Shown: positions 1 to 12,985 of the stretch, in pieces
Layout of the letters: each line of letters starts with the position of its first letter
Numbering within the stretch: the stretch's first letter is position 1
NCBI GenBank assembly: GCA_963978895.1
Contig: OZ022242.1
Coordinates: forward strand, 20,562,629-20,626,628
DNA length: 64,000 nt
Direction of reading: 5' to 3'
DNA from: Erpobdella octoculata
Lineage: Eukaryota > Annelida > Clitellata > Hirudinida > Erpobdellidae
Notes under the pieces: generated by a model
Told to the model about the DNA's origin: nothing
Databases searched by the model: none
Seen by the model: only the letters and a program-made list of their open reading frames with translations
Program-made: the position numbers and the translations under genes

Positions 1-1
1 T

Positions 2-1503
2 CTAGACGAGGCACTCACAACTTCAAACAATGAAAACAAAGATCTCAGAGTGGTTGTCTTATTGGATCACATGCGAGCCTCAAGGGGCTTAGAAAATTCT
101 CGGACTGTATTGCTTCCTCTCATCAAAAAATTTTTCAAATCTCCATCTCTTTCATCTTTATCAACACATCCATCCAAAACAACAATGCAATTGTTTCTCT
201 ATCATACTCCAGATTTAAGGGGGTGGTTGAAACAAGCTCTTCCAGAAAGGTTTGATGAGGTTGTGGGGTTGCAGCACATCAAAGTTTACATTTTTGATGA
301 TACTGTCATCATTAGTGGGTAAGAGCTAGAGATTATATGACTATCATTTTTTTAAAATCATGTTACTCACATTTTAGATTATTCAATTACAGAGCCAACT
401 TGAATGAGACTTATTTCGTTGACCGGCAAGATCGATATTTGATGGTCAGGGATTGCAAACCTCTGGCTGATTTTTATGATCGATTCCTGACTGTCGTTTC
501 CAAATTTTCTTTTCTTGTCCAGCCAGATAATGTGCTCCATTATGAAGACCACAGTCACCATCCATATCAAGGTTTACTTGATAAATAAAATAATTGACCG
601 ATTCATTTCAGCTATCCATGCTCTTGCTGAATGTTTGTTTTCTTGTGTTTGTTCGTAAATTATGCTGGTAGTCTTCGGGCTTCTAATTAGGTACGCATGT
701 TGTAATTTTTTGTTGTTTTTCATGGTTTATTAGAGCATTTTTATTTAGCGAATATATTAGAGAACGAGCGCCTTTGAATTTAAGAAAAAATCTGTCATGG
801 TAGGCTGAAAACAAACTTTTTCAATTGCTATTGGTCTATTGTTTTTCAGTGTTCAAGCAATATGATGTAGTAATATTTCAGTGTAAATAATATGATGTAA
901 TAATGTTCTAGTGTAAATTATATTGTTCTTGTGCAGTATTAAAGCTGTTGGACTATTAAAAAAAGCTAGACAAAAAAAACATTTTTACAATATCATTATT
1001 GTTTGACAGGCAAAAAGTTGCATTGGGAACAACATAGTTGTTGGGTTCTTATTTTTAGATGTCTTCTGAATATTTTATTAATAAAATATATAAATTTATT
1101 TTCATGTGTTATTAATATTATTTGCTAAGCTTTTTGGTGGAATAAATGTTTTATAAAACTTTTTATTCAGACAACATGAGCAACATTGAATTTAGAAAGA
1201 GATTGAAGGCAGAAGTTGAAATGATCATAAAAGCTCCAATCACACCAGAGAATCAAGAAATTTCAAATAATCACCATGAACCTGATACCGCTATCTACCC
1301 TCTGGTGCAGATGGGACCGGTAGCAGTTGATCAAGATCGTATGGTGACTGAGAAAATTCTGCTAAATCCCCAAAAAGATTGGCGAATTTTCTTAGCCTCG
1401 GGCTACCTTAACTTGACTGATGAATACATTGATATCCTGCTCAACAAGTCAAAAGCTCAATTTGATATCCTGACTGCTGCACCACAGGTCCACACACACA
1501 CAT

Positions 1504-1591
<88 letters not shown>

Positions 1592-3393
1592 GAATGTTTG
1601 TATATATGTATGTATGTGTGTGTATATGTATGTTATATGTATGTATATGCATTGCTACACCATTCATCCGATCGTAATGAAATTTTCACACAACCTTGAG
1701 AGTCAAGGGGAATCAAATATAGAGAAAAAATTTTTGAAATCCGTGAGCGAGCGGGAACTATATATATATATATATATATATATAAATTAGAATATGTATG
1801 TAAGTATAGATGTCCTTTATGCATTGCTACACCATTCATTCAATTGTAGTGCAATTTTTAAACAAGCTTGAGAGGCAATGGTAGAAGGTTTTTGTGGAAA
1901 AAAAATTAAAATCGGTCACAAAATGAGCAGAGCGGGAAAGCGATCTTGATGAAATTTGGCAAGGAGGTAGTTTTCATACAGGGGATGAATGTTAAGAATG
2001 TTTGGACTCCGATCTCCCGGCTCAGGTAGGCTAAAAAACTTTCCAGACCGAAAGTGCCTATGTACGACCATCAAAGATAATTTGTGTAATAAAATTCAAA
2101 TTTAGTTTACGTAACAACGTTTGAAGGCTTCAAATAACTTTTAGCAAATCTATTTTACGTTTTATGGGCTAAAAGAAGTTAGGAAAGAGTGGAAAAGAGA
2201 AAATGAGCGGGAGCGGAAACGGGATTATGTATGTATGTATGTATGCATGCATGTATGTGCGTGTGTATGTATGTATGTGTATGTGTGTGTGTTTATGTAT
2301 GTATGTATGTATGTGTTTTTTACAATATTTCGGCACTAAATGCTCATTCAAAGTATGTGTGTGTATGTATCTATGTATGTATGTATGTATGTGTGTATGT
2401 ATGTATCTATGTATGTATGTATGTGTGTATGTATGTATGTATGTATGTATGTATGTATGTATGTATGTATGTAGAATCAGATCTAGGGGGGGAACTGAGA
2501 GGGAAAAAATGAGCGGGAAAGCGAACGGATAACGACCGGGAGTGGGAGCGCAAGCGGGAAGGAAACGGGAGCGAAAAAGAAACGCATTAGGTAAACCTCC
2601 AAAAACCCCGGGTGCCTCCGCTAGTATATATATATATATTAAATTTTACATTGCTTTTTTTATAGTTTGCCGTGAAATTTAAGTTTTTAAACTTTCTATG
2701 AATTTTTCATATCTTTAATTGCCTTGTTTTAATCAACAGGCTAACAGTTTTCATAATTCACCTGGAATTTCCAAATACATCCCCGTTGCGTACACTCATA
2801 TCGCTCGTCATTTTCTCAGTGATGTAGAAAAGGCAGGACAGAAAGCGAGGATCAAACTGTACGAATACATCCGACCAGGATGGACGGTCCATACAAAAGG
2901 GATGTGGCTTTATCCTCCTCAAGGTAAGAATATACCCGATCTGCCAGTTGCTACATTGGTGGGGTCGCCTAACTACGGTCAGTTCTGTTTCTTTTAAATG
3001 TTTTGATTTTTCAATTTGGTCAATAAGCAACTTTGCCTAGATACAGTGTGAATGCAGTTATACTTATATTTCTATAAAATATTGCCACCCATTTTGATAA
3101 TGGTGGTGACACATAATTATTATATAGGTTACAGATCTGTCAAACGCGACATTGAGTCGCAACTTCTCATAGTCACAAAGAACAAGTCGTTACGGCAACA
3201 ACTACATGAGGCAAGTGTAATCATTTTGTTTAAAAGAGGATGTGACATAATTTTTTATCACTTTTAATCACAGGAACAAAGGAACATATTCAAAGATTCA
3301 ACAGAGGTGACAGGGGAGATATTCAGTACACCTGAGAGAATGGTACCGTTCTGGGTGTCTCGAGTAACACCATACCTCAAGAACTTTTTCTGA
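2..3393 (+). CDS. PGS1: CDP-diacylglycerol--glycerol-3-phosphate 3-phosphatidyltransferase (PGS1-like), 5' partial
   Basis: Mitochondrial phosphatidylglycerophosphate synthase of the phospholipase D superfamily; the family condenses CDP-diacylglycerol with glycerol-3-phosphate in the cardiolipin pathway. Exons I infer: 2-318, 393-571, 1171-1487, 2740-2977, 3128-3210, 3274-3393, with consistent phases and stop TGA at 3391-3393. The N-terminus lies left of the window. The first HxK site is seen as [20 protein letters not shown], split by the first intron and followed by NRQDRY-like VDRQDRY. The second is VHTKGMWLY with [13 protein letters not shown], split by the fourth intron. The C-terminus ends in TPYLKNFF, as in the family. 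Intron 3 (1488-2739) carries a Helitron-like repeat and microsatellites. The last intron reads AG|GCAAGT at its donor, a GC-AG intron. Identification is from remembered family motifs. Confidence 0.93.
1489..1588. repeat. (CA)n/(TA)n microsatellite in PGS1 intron 3
   Basis: The donor at 1488 is followed directly by a short CA-rich stretch and then a pure TA run of about 75 bases. A second short TA run lies at 1761-1784. Reading frames across it (YIYIYI) are artefacts of the repeat. Confidence 0.95.
1590..2624 (+). mobile_element. Helitron-like non-autonomous repeat in PGS1 intron 3
   Basis: Shares with copies at 17530-17955, 36865-39200, 44241-44820 and 54958-55238 a body reading as an imperfect tract of GAGCGGGAACGGG-like purine units. 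It also shares the segment TACGACCATCAAAG and the motif TTTTACGTTTTA. The right end is CCCCGGGTGCCTCCGCTAG, that is, a GC-rich hairpin-like stretch followed by CTAG at 2621-2624, the Helitron-type 3' signature. The exact left end is unclear because of the TA tract. A (TATG)n tetranucleotide array occupies 2226-2472 and would itself be unstable. Confidence 0.6.
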
Positions 3394-3462
3394 ATTATAT
3401 TTAATTTCCATTTTTTCGACAATCTCATAAAATTTAAATTAGGTAATCACTATTGTGTAAAA

Positions 3463-3468
3463 AATAAA
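3463..3468 (+). terminator. Candidate PGS1 polyadenylation signal
   Basis: AATAAA about 70 bases after the PGS1 stop codon, in AT-rich sequence. The next gene is convergent and its stop lies at 4944, so 3400-4943 contains the 3' UTRs of both genes and no recognisable coding exon. Confidence 0.5.
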
Positions 3469-4760
3469 AAGAATCTTTAATAAGAAGAAAATTAAATGTC
3501 TGATTGTTTAGGAGAAGAGATGAGATTTTTAGTTTTAAACATCAACAATGTTTACAACTAATTATTCAGATAGTCCTGTCTAAAGTGATCCACAAAAACA
3601 ACCAATTTAGTCAAGTGAAAAAAATTCTTTCAAACTTCATGGCACAATAAAAAAATCCACATATATAAAGAATAAATTATGTAACCGTAATCATCATAAC
3701 ATAACATGAATTTCATTTCATGTACTGATTGAATGGTTTCAGAAAATGTGAAGTAAAACGCAATTGAAATAACAATAATAATAATAATAATAATGGTTTT
3801 AATTATCAGTTGAAAATAATACATAACCTCACGATTGTTTTAAGGATGAGTTAAAAAAAATATGCAACAAAGTAGTGGTGATATTCCAAAATCAGTCAAA
3901 CAATAACAAAAAATCATAGTAATAATAAACATTCCACATGAACAATGGTCAAATTATTTTGTAGGCCACGATTATTCTATGAGGAGAGCAAGAACAAAAA
4001 CCTCTCCAGTAACACAATGTCACTATCGGTCCATACTGATCAACAAAATCCCAATGCCCAGCTCACATCACCATAACACATATAGACACACATATACATA
4101 AAGGTAAACATATATACACATGCAAAACCATCATCTGGGACTTCAGAGGATAACCCACTGTACCAAAATGTTTTTATATCATTTCAGTCATTGGCTGCAT
4201 CAAAGCTGGTGGGTGGAGCTACACTTCTACCTTTGTACTTTCTTCAGGATAGGTTGCAGATGGTTCCCTGATTGAGTGTTCAGTCACTGCTGCCTTATTA
4301 TCATCCTAAAAATACATCAGACAATGCATCATCAATTATTTAAATTTCAAAATATAATTACATGTAAGACCAGCTTATTAAAGCATTATCTATCAAAAAT
4401 TGACAAAAGAAAGTAGATAGAAACAAGTGACAAAAAAAAATTTTTTTTTTTAACTTTTATATGCAATGTCAGTGTACTATTTTCTTTTTAAAGTCAATAG
4501 AATGCATTTTCAACTGCAACAGCTTATTAGCCACATTTCATCTGGATTAAAATCATAAAAATGATCTTGGTGTCTCATCTCAGATGACCTAAAAGCCCAG
4601 CCACAGGTCCAAAAAGCAGCATCATTTGCCACATCATATGCTCACAGACTCAGAAAACCTTTTAGCAGCCTTATACTGTGACACACACACTGTGATACTA
4701 CACCTCTATCTGGCTACAACTTGAATTTGCAGTTCAATCTTAGTCCTTGACCTTCCTACA

Positions 4761-4795
4761 TTATGTGATATAAGTCAATGACTTATATCACATAA
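4761..4795. repeat. Perfect 17-bp inverted repeat with 1-base spacer
   Basis: The arm TTATGTGATATAAGTCA (4761-4777) is followed by a single A and its exact reverse complement (4779-4795). It lies just downstream of the acidic coiled-coil gene, probably in its 3' UTR. A transcript of either strand would form a very stable hairpin. Confidence 0.9.
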
Positions 4796-4943
4796 TAAAC
4801 TTAAAACTGACTTAAAGCAGTTTATTTTTGACATCATCGAGCCAGCTTTATTGCTGCTTACCAAACTAGAACTAATCATTAGCAAGTGAATTATTTAAGT
4901 CAAACTTAAACAATAGAAATAAGCAGAAACAGTAAATTAAAAC

Positions 4944-7900
4944 TCAAGCAACATATTCACTGACTGGTTTAATGGAGGCCTCCTGGGTCTTGTTGTCTAA
5001 ATTTTTATCTTCTACAACTTCCAAGGTAGGCAATGAGATGACACGTTCTTTCCCCTCATAAAAACTGGCGTTGTCAAGTTTGTGGTGCTCCCTGTCGATC
5101 CACTTTCTGTGTTCTTCTGCCAGCCTCCGGTACTTTTCATAGTCACGCTTTATAGAGGCCAGCTTTTCAGCTACATCAATATCACCGTTCCCTGCACTGC
5201 TGTTACTCCCAGAGAATTCTTCACAGCTGCTAAGAAGTTTGTCTCGATAGTTCAGAACGGCTTCCACCTCCCTGAGTCTCCTTTCCTCCCTTGCAATTTT
5301 TCCTTCATTCTTACGGATTATAGAAACTCTTTCTTCAAGTTCAGAGTCCAGACTTCGAAGCTTTGACTCCCAGGTAGTCAGTATCGAGTGCTTCCTCTTC
5401 AGCTCATCATCAACTCGGTCGGCAGAAGCAGCAGCAGCTTGCCTGCTCGTATTATGAGCAATGGAACTGCTGCTTGGATGGTGAAGTTGTTGAATAGATG
5501 ACGACTGGGTGTGAGATGATCTCGGTTTTGCCTTTGGTTCTGAACGAAACAAGGTTTTTCAATTTTATTATTTGTGTAACATGAAAAAAGGGCTTGAAAG
5601 AAGTATAGAATACAAATTGATATAATCAAAGTATCAAACAATATCAATCGTTGTCAAAAGGCTACTCGAAAGAGCGGTGGGTTTTCAACCAGTGGGTTGC
5701 AACCCTGTCAGGGGTCGAATGTCATTGGGTCAGAGATTAAGGCTGGGTCCGATTAATCGGCGTACGCATAATCGGGGCCGATTATTGACATATCGGCATA
5801 ATCGGTTATCGGGAAAAATAATCGGTGCCGATTAAAATTTTTTTAAAAATTGGTGCGTATATTATCTAGTGAAAGTACGGCAACTGATAATTTCAGTATC
5901 CCTATTTAGCGAAAATAGCTAGACGCTATTTATCTGCACCAGTTTCCAGCGTGCCAAGTGAGCAGCTCTTCAAAGGCGCTGGAGAAATTTTTTCGGATCG
6001 GCGTGGATCGTTGCTCGCCGAGAAGGGAGAAATGTTATTATTACTTAAATATAACTTACCTCAACTTGGCTTTAATTATTTTATTAACTCTTGTACTGTA
6101 GCTATCTTCAATATACATTTTTATCCATTTTGTATTTTTATTAGTTTAGAATTAATTACTGGATTATTATTTTATTCTTTTCAATACTATAATTAGTTTC
6201 AACATTGAATGACTTGACAAAATTTTCTGGATTTTTAATAAATAATTATTGTTCTAAGGTTGTGTGAACGTTGGTTGAATTATCACGGCTAGCGCATGCA
6301 AGCAGCAAAACACACGCTTGTATTATGGCGGTATGTTTCGGAAGAAGCATTTTCACTAAAGAAATAGTAATTATAAAATAATAGGCATCATAATCGGTAT
6401 CGGCAATTTTAATAATCGGCTATACGCGGTATCGGCATAATCAGCAAAAAGTCATATCGGAACAGCCTTATCAGAGATTGTCCAAATCCATAAGAATTTC
6501 GTTTCAATTTGAATCTGAAAAACTTGTACTTCTACATTTTTTTCTTAACAAATAGCTGATTCTTACTATTATAAAAGGTATACTACGTATACAAAAGACG
6601 TTGGGATTTCATTGCTCATTAACTTACTATTTTAAACTGGGAAAATGTATACGATTAGGAGTTACAGGATTTGAAGCGTTGTTAATATAAAACTGTGTAA
6701 ACAAGAAAAATTGAGAATTGCTACTCTAGATAATCACATAGGTCACAAAAATGAAATGCAACATAGAAAAAAACCTTCTTACCAACTACATCTCTAGGTT
6801 TGATGAACTTCCAGCCTTGAACATCAATTTTGATCTTCTTACTGCTGTTGCCAGACTGTAGCTTTTTTGAGCCCCCCGCAGGCGGAGACATGCTGCCCCC
6901 ATCAATTGACCTTTTGTAGGTCAATGTTGCTGCTTTCGGCTGCTGGAGTTGCTGCTGCTTATAGTAATCATCAAAGTCGTCATGGATGTCATCATCATCA
7001 TCTTCAAACAGCTTGCCTGATATCTTTCCTGCCCTGTGCCATTCCAAACTTCCCTTTTCATCTCCCTTGCCATCATTATCATCTTCCAACTTTTTCTTTT
7101 TGGCACGACCTCCTGACCTTTTGCCCTTGAGGGGAAGGTCATCATCATCAAATAGCACAAGAGTTTTCTCTTCTGTTTTGACCGATTTCCTTTTTGCAGG
7201 TGATGGCTTCTTCTGGTTCTCCGCTGTGATATCAACATAAGATATTCATGGATATTTAAAATACAAAAAGTTCTGATGAATTTTAAAAATAGCTAGCACT
7301 GGTACAACATGTTATCAATTATAAATATATTTAAAAATGCATTACAGAAAAAAATTAAATGGTTACTTACCAACAAAATCTTCGTCATTTTCATCATTCA
7401 GGTCTTCTGGATCAAGGTCAACATCATCATCTCTGTTTTTTCTTTTCTTTTTACCTCCATCACCATCATTTTTTGCTTCATTTTCATTCACCTCTTCAAC
7501 ATCTTCTTCCTCATCATCTTCATTCATTTCTCCCCTTAACATTTCAAACACCGATCTTCTCTGGACGTCCCTCTTCGGTCGCTCATTGGCCAGGGATGGT
7601 GAGAGTTTTTTGTCTTTGTCCTCCTCTTCTTCTTCTTCCTCTTTGTTGTCAACTTCCATAGATTTGTCTGCATCCTAATGATTTTTAAACAGAAAATTTT
7701 ACTTAAGAAAAAAATATATTTTATATAATTGTATCAAATAAACACTTATGTTACACTTAGTGTTCATCACTGAACGTTTACATTTTGATAAAAAGCACAG
7801 ATAAATATACAGCAGATGCCGGTTAATGTGACCATCAGTTTTTAGAACCTGCCTCATTTTTAATCAAGTAAAGTAAGGTAATAGCCTATCCTAAAAATGA

Positions 7901-8615
7901 AATCATTATTATTATTATTATTACTTGACAACTTATACAGTGCTGTTAGTATAAACACTTCAGGGGCGCTTTACAGAACAATTGTGATTTTTAGCTTTTA
8001 AATTTACTAATTATATGAGTAAATTTTCACTGGACATATATGACCACAGCAAATGGCTCCTATTGATTTGAAATATACACTAGCTATATTATCTGGCGTA
8101 GATTTAAATTAATTGATTATAACTAATTTAATTAAAAAATTTAGAAAATATAATGCACATGATCAAGAACCCACAGAAGATTGGTTCATGTCCGGACCAT
8201 TTTCAACCTCTTCTTGCAATGATTCGTGCTCATTTTTGTCTATCATGTCATCATCCCCTGCATCATCATCATCATCATCATCACCATGGTCACCATTGTG
8301 GTCATTATCATCATCGTCGTCGTGACAGTCATCAGCAAAGATCTTGCTGACTTTTGCATCATCGTCAGATTCATCATTATCTTCTTTTCTCATTAACACC
8401 ACCTTTCGGGGTTTTTCTTCCTTGTGATGCTTTGGTGCCAGAATGTTTTCTTTCACCAGAACTGGAGGACCCTCAGAGCCAGCATCCACAACATGGATAG
8501 AACCATTAAGGCAGGTCTCTGTGCTGTTCAATAAGTCAGAGTTGTCTGAAGAAAGTTTTGACTGTTGTGGTAAATCTTTCACTGAGGTGGCGAGTGTTGA
8601 CACTTCTGCATCCAT
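4944..8615 (-). CDS. Unrecognised acidic protein with C-terminal coiled coil, probably nuclear
   Basis: Four coding exons on the complement, 8175-8615, 7371-7674, 6783-7223 and 4944-5539, join in phase to 593 codons plus stop. The start ATG (8615-8613) follows a splice acceptor at 8621-8622, so a non-coding 5' exon probably lies further right. Residues about 90-150 are an Asp-rich tract (DDDDDNDHNGDHGDDDDDDD). Exon 2 is Glu/Asp-rich, with the less biased segment ERPKRDVQRRSVFEMLRGEM. Exon 3 has basic clusters (PSPAKRKSVK, GKRSGGRAKKKK) that could be nuclear localisation signals, and SKKIKIDVQGWKFIKPRDVV. Exon 4 begins with a Ser/Gln-rich linker and then a long charged helix (about residues 445-570) with heptad character. 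I do not recognise the family; a chromatin or transcription role is only a guess from composition. Confidence 0.8.
5738..6470 (+). mobile_element. Truncated hAT transposon with 8-bp target duplication
   Basis: Inserted in the last intron of the acidic-protein gene. The left end TAAGGCTGGGTCCGAT and the reverse complement of the right end, TAAGGCTGTTCCGAT, are near-identical terminal inverted repeats. TCAGAGAT flanks both sides (5730-5737 and 6471-6478), the 8-bp duplication expected for hAT. Inside, 5950-6057 encodes VPSEQLFKGAGEIFSDRRGS and a Leu-rich end, the conserved C-terminal hAT dimerisation region. The rest of the transposase is missing, so the copy is non-autonomous. It sits within older sequence (5670-5737 and 6479 onward) that begins like another hAT end (CAGTGGGTTGCAACCC). 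Confidence 0.9.
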
Positions 8616-9408
8616 TTTTACTGGAAAAGATATAAAAGTTAAGGTAAAAATAACAAAATGATAACTATTGTAAACACATCTAACAAGTTATTAGATAATT
8701 AATTATGAATTAAACAACTTGTTAAAATAAAAACAAATAAGGTGCAGCCTAAGACTATGGAATGTCATAAATCTGACATTCTCTATATGCTTTTAATTTA
8801 GGTAGTTGTACAGCTGACGCATAGGCCCAAACTCGACGGCCTATCTCTAGCCAATAACTTGGCATTCATAAGCGAGCTTGGGTCAGAAGAGGGTTTACAA
8901 GAAAATGCAAAACTCAGAGTTTACTGGATCGATATAATAAACTAGATAGTTGTGAGGCGACTAAGACACCGGTTAAATTTAAATTAATATTTAATTATTT
9001 TCCACTTTTTAGTTTTTTTTCAAGTTAATAAAAACCTAATACACTTGTGAAAATAAATTATTATTTGTATTAATGTATTGTATGCAAAAGTAGTTGTAAG
9101 GAAAATAAGGTGCTCTTTAAATTAAATAAAGTATTTTCTAATTTTTAGTTTTTTCGCTAGTTGGCAAACCTTAGCCCGTTAAATTTTAAGTATTATTTAG
9201 TTATTTTCTAATTCTTAGTTATTTTTCAACTGCCATCTACCACATGTATGGAAAACCTCAGCCAACGACATAAACGATCTATCGGTGAAAATGTTTTTGT
9301 AAAAACACCACCGTTAGGGATTTCACACTTAGTGACATATATAAGCTAATGAGAAATAAACAGCTATGTGAAACTCTGCCTCGCTAATTTCGAGCCAGTT
9401 CTTAGCCT

Positions 9409-9540
9409 GGATAAAGGAGAAGGGACAGTTGAAAAAATCAAATATGATCTACGACAGGAAGTACTTGGGTGTTTCCTACATACAGCCATTTCAGCCTTAA
9501 AATACCTGGTGTAAAGGACTATAAACTATTATAAAAAAAA
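9409..9540 (+). mobile_element. 5'-truncated LINE 3' end
   Basis: Matches 54826-54955 closely over about 130 bases (shared GACAGGAAGTAC-like and CTACATACAGCCATTTCAG motifs). It ends GGTGTAAAGGACTATAAACT followed by A-rich sequence. The same ending occurs, in reverse complement, at the 3' end of the RNase H-encoding LINE at 43091-43911, which identifies this as the tail of that family. Confidence 0.75.
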
Positions 9541-9779
9541 AGCTATTTACTTGTTTCGGCAATACATATGGTAATATTGTAGTAAAATATAACAATTTTA
9601 GTTGAAATATATAATAAATAAATTATAAATAATTAGTAAAATAATGAAAACAGAGCATTCCAGAGTCAATCAGTGGACAGTGATCAGCGTAAATTTATAA
9701 CAGGTGGTTATATCATTTTATCTACATACATAATTTTCTATGTCTGTATGTTAGCAATTTTGCATAACGCTGCAGCATA

Positions 9780-10100
9780 ATGCTGGATCCATTGTTCAAA
9801 AGAAAACATCGTAAGTTATTGAAGCTGTCTTACGAAGCTGTGGAATGAAATGTAATGATTTTAATTTGCTTGAACCAGGTTCAATCCAAAGCATTGAGCT
9901 TTTTTTTTATATTACTGAGCAGGTAGAGTAACCACAATGTCTACTTGCCACATTTAATCATTTACAGCGACTGAAATCCTGACTTGATTGAACTTCCTAT
10001 AATAAAGGTAAAGAAGAAAAACGTTCTTTATTTAATATCTGACAGTTCGCTAAAAACAAAAAAACAGTCATTTTTGACAGGTTATTTCTAGTTGGTAATA
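9780..10100. repeat. Dispersed repeat, copy A
   Basis: Shares with 45190-45360 the segment GATTTTAATTTGCTTGAACC, then a CATTGA motif, an AACCACA motif, and an end TTTTGAC(A/G)GG(T/G)TATTTCTAGT. The spacing is similar and the family is unrecognised. Confidence 0.7.
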
Positions 10101-12600
10101 ATAGCCTTTCTTTGGTGAGCCATATCTAACAAAATTGTTCTAGGTTAGTTGGGTCTTACATAGGTTATTAAATATTCATTCATACTTTTGATTTTTACAA
10201 ACTTTTATTTAGGTTACAATCTTTGTTTGTGTGTGTGTGTGTGGCTTTCTCCGTACACAAATCTTGCCAGTGAAATTTAACCAGCTTTTTGATTAGCTAG
10301 GAAGCTGAAACTTCCAGCATATCTTTATATTGAATGACAATATATGATTCAACAAAAAAAACACGCAATTTGAACATCTTTCATATACATACACACCGAG
10401 TGTATTTGAAATCAAAGTTTGTGTTAAAAAACACCTAGGTATTTAAAAATTGGATGTTTGTGTGACGCGATGTGCCAGCCATTTACGCACGATCTGCAGC
10501 ATATTTGCATGGAATATAAGTGACACGTAGCTTTGACAGGTTATGCATGTTTGTGCTATCCTATGTAGCTACAATATAGTGCAAAGAAGCATAATTTCAT
10601 AGACCCCAACTTCTGTAGGCTTATCGGCCTAGAGATAATGTCTCAATGGCAGTCAATGGGTGAATTGAAAATCAATATATCTTCACAAATATAACTCGTA
10701 CAACAAAAAGTTTGATATAGTTCTTTTCTTTAATACTATAAAACAAATTCAAAAAAAAGAATCATTTTGACATTTTTGTGCAACTGCCTACTTCAATTAT
10801 TTTCACATGTCTGTTACCTACTTTTTAGGCAAAATCTTGTAATCAACTTTTAGCCAACTAGCCAAAATAAATCTAAAGAGTTTCAACACAAAATAAATAA
10901 AATATACATTGACTAAATGAAGAGCATGCCCTTAGTTTTTCTTTGACAGGTTTGGCCTACAATAGTCACGTTGCGAATCTACAGTATTCCCGTTGCAAAC
11001 CTTTCCCTAGCCACCTCAACCCGTCAAAATAAATGATTGCTTTTGTTTTTGAATACAAGTAATAAATAGTTAGTAAGTATATAAGCAAATTTTTAAAAAT
11101 ATGGAATCATTGTGATACCTTCTTTTATGTATGTAGTGTTTCCTCAGCAAAAACCAAATTTGTTTCAAATTATTTTCTAAAAATAGTCAAATGTTTACAA
11201 GTTAAAACATCAATCCGACTGTTTGCATGCCATACAATGTCGAATTGGCTGGTAAGAATTAAGAAGAGTGCGTGTTCGGACCTGGCTTGGGTCAGCCTCG
11301 GCTCGACTCGATTCGATGAGGAGTTATCGAGTTATTAGTTATTTGCGTAAAAATTTGTTCGTAAAAATCCACAACCATGCACAGCAACCAATCCATAAAA
11401 GACGACAGCGACTCCTGTAAGATCTAATGCGAATTTTGAACGATAAAAAAAAGTAACACAAATAAGCAAAAACCTTGAATATCCGACGACAGCAGGTTTT
11501 TTTTCGTAGCGCGTACAGATTAAAAAAAAGATCAATTGTATTTTTATTCAATTGTGCTTAATTAAAAATAAAACAGTTAAGCAATATACTCTTTACCAGA
11601 CCGTCTGTTAAAAAATAGTAAAACATAGGGAGACTCAAACAGACTTTTTACTACCTATTTGCTAAACGGATGGCGCTCACCCTGTTTCCAAAAGCCTGAA
11701 TCCAGCTTTGATAGCTACTTTCTATGGCTACTTTTATAAAAAAAAACAAAACTCCAAAACCTTATACTTATTTCTCAAAATAAACGCTGGTGGCCGGGGA
11801 GGGGGTAGTCACAGCTACTTTTTCAAAAACTTTGCAAAGAATTTTTTAGCTATATTTTTTAAAAATAAATTTTCTGGAAGATCCTTGAAGGGTAAAATTT
11901 TCCCTCTGCCCCCACAAATGACGCCCCTGAGCCCTGGATCCTCTACTGTGAGTGTTCTTTTATTTATGAAGTAAAATAGCAATGATTAATATAAATTTTC
12001 ATTTCAAATCATGTCACCATAATTTGAGAGCCCGTTAAAGTCTGCGGGGTTCAGTGGCGGATCCAGAGGGGCCCTGCAGACCCGAGCCTACTTTTAATGT
12101 TGAAGTTTAATTTTTTTTACTAAACTTGCAACTTTATTTTGTTTGTAGCCTAAACAGCAAACCGTCCCGCACGGGACCCGTCCGGGATAAAGATTGGTTT
12201 TCCTGTTTAGCTCAATCTTGCTGGGATTGGCAGATATTCAAAAACTTTGGGCTTTTTTTAAACCAATTCAATACAAAATAAAATATCAACATACATAATT
12301 TCCTATGTCTGTACTAGAGATAGCCCGTCAAAAGTGACGGATTTTTTAAAATCTCATTTTACATTATTTTTAGATTGCGTCCCAATGACGCATGTTTTAA
12401 AATTACGATGTAGGTACTTTAGATACATTTTATAAAAAATATTCAACAAAACCAAAATGACATTTGATAACCATAATTTTTTGTTGTATATATAAGTAAA
12501 TTTAATGAAGTTTTTTATTGTGTTTAAATTTTCAATTTACTAAAGTATTTCATATAAATTCAAAAGATTTGAAAATTAAAGAGTGAAAAATTAGTTATTA

Positions 12601-12985
12601 AAGAATTTCAGTATACACGACATTTCTTGTGAATTCGTTGAGAAGTGGTCCTGGCTTCTGAGATTTTTTAAAATCTCACTATATAATATTTTTCGATTGT
12701 AGCGCCACTCCTTTTGATCTCTAGGACTGAGAGTGTATCAAGGATATCATGATATAACAACCTACTCTAGTAGGCCTAGACAATTTAGCTAATTACATCA
12801 TAGTTACATCAAGATTTTTAGAAGTATGATATAACTACTAACCATTTTGTCGTTTGTTACATCAATTTATTTATAATTATGATATAAGAAGCAATAAAAC
12901 ATTAGGCCTATTAGAGTAGGTTGTGGATCCTGTTGTTATATCAAGATATCCTTGGACAATTGCATAATAACTTTTATTACACGCC
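12601..12985. repeat. Dispersed repeat interrupted by a MITE
   Basis: Sequence from TTTCAGTATACACGACATTT to AGGACTGAGAGTGTA matches 17021-17158. The match resumes after 12955 with CAATTGCATAATAACTTTTA, as at 17168 onward. The uninterrupted copy at 17021-17200 therefore shows that 12739-12954 is an insertion. Confidence 0.85.
12739..12954. mobile_element. Short MITE with terminal inverted repeats
   Basis: The left end CAAGGATATCATGATATAAC and the reverse complement of the right end, CAAGGATATCTTGATATAAC, differ at one base; both continue into ACCTACTCTA-like sequence. About 216 bp with no coding capacity. A target duplication is not clearly readable. A degenerate match to the ends is visible at 39290-39313. 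Confidence 0.75.

Noticed and set aside
8163..8350. Plus-strand His- or Ser-rich frames opposite the acidic exons
   Set aside because: They are antisense shadows of the GAT/GAC-rich Asp tract of the complement gene.
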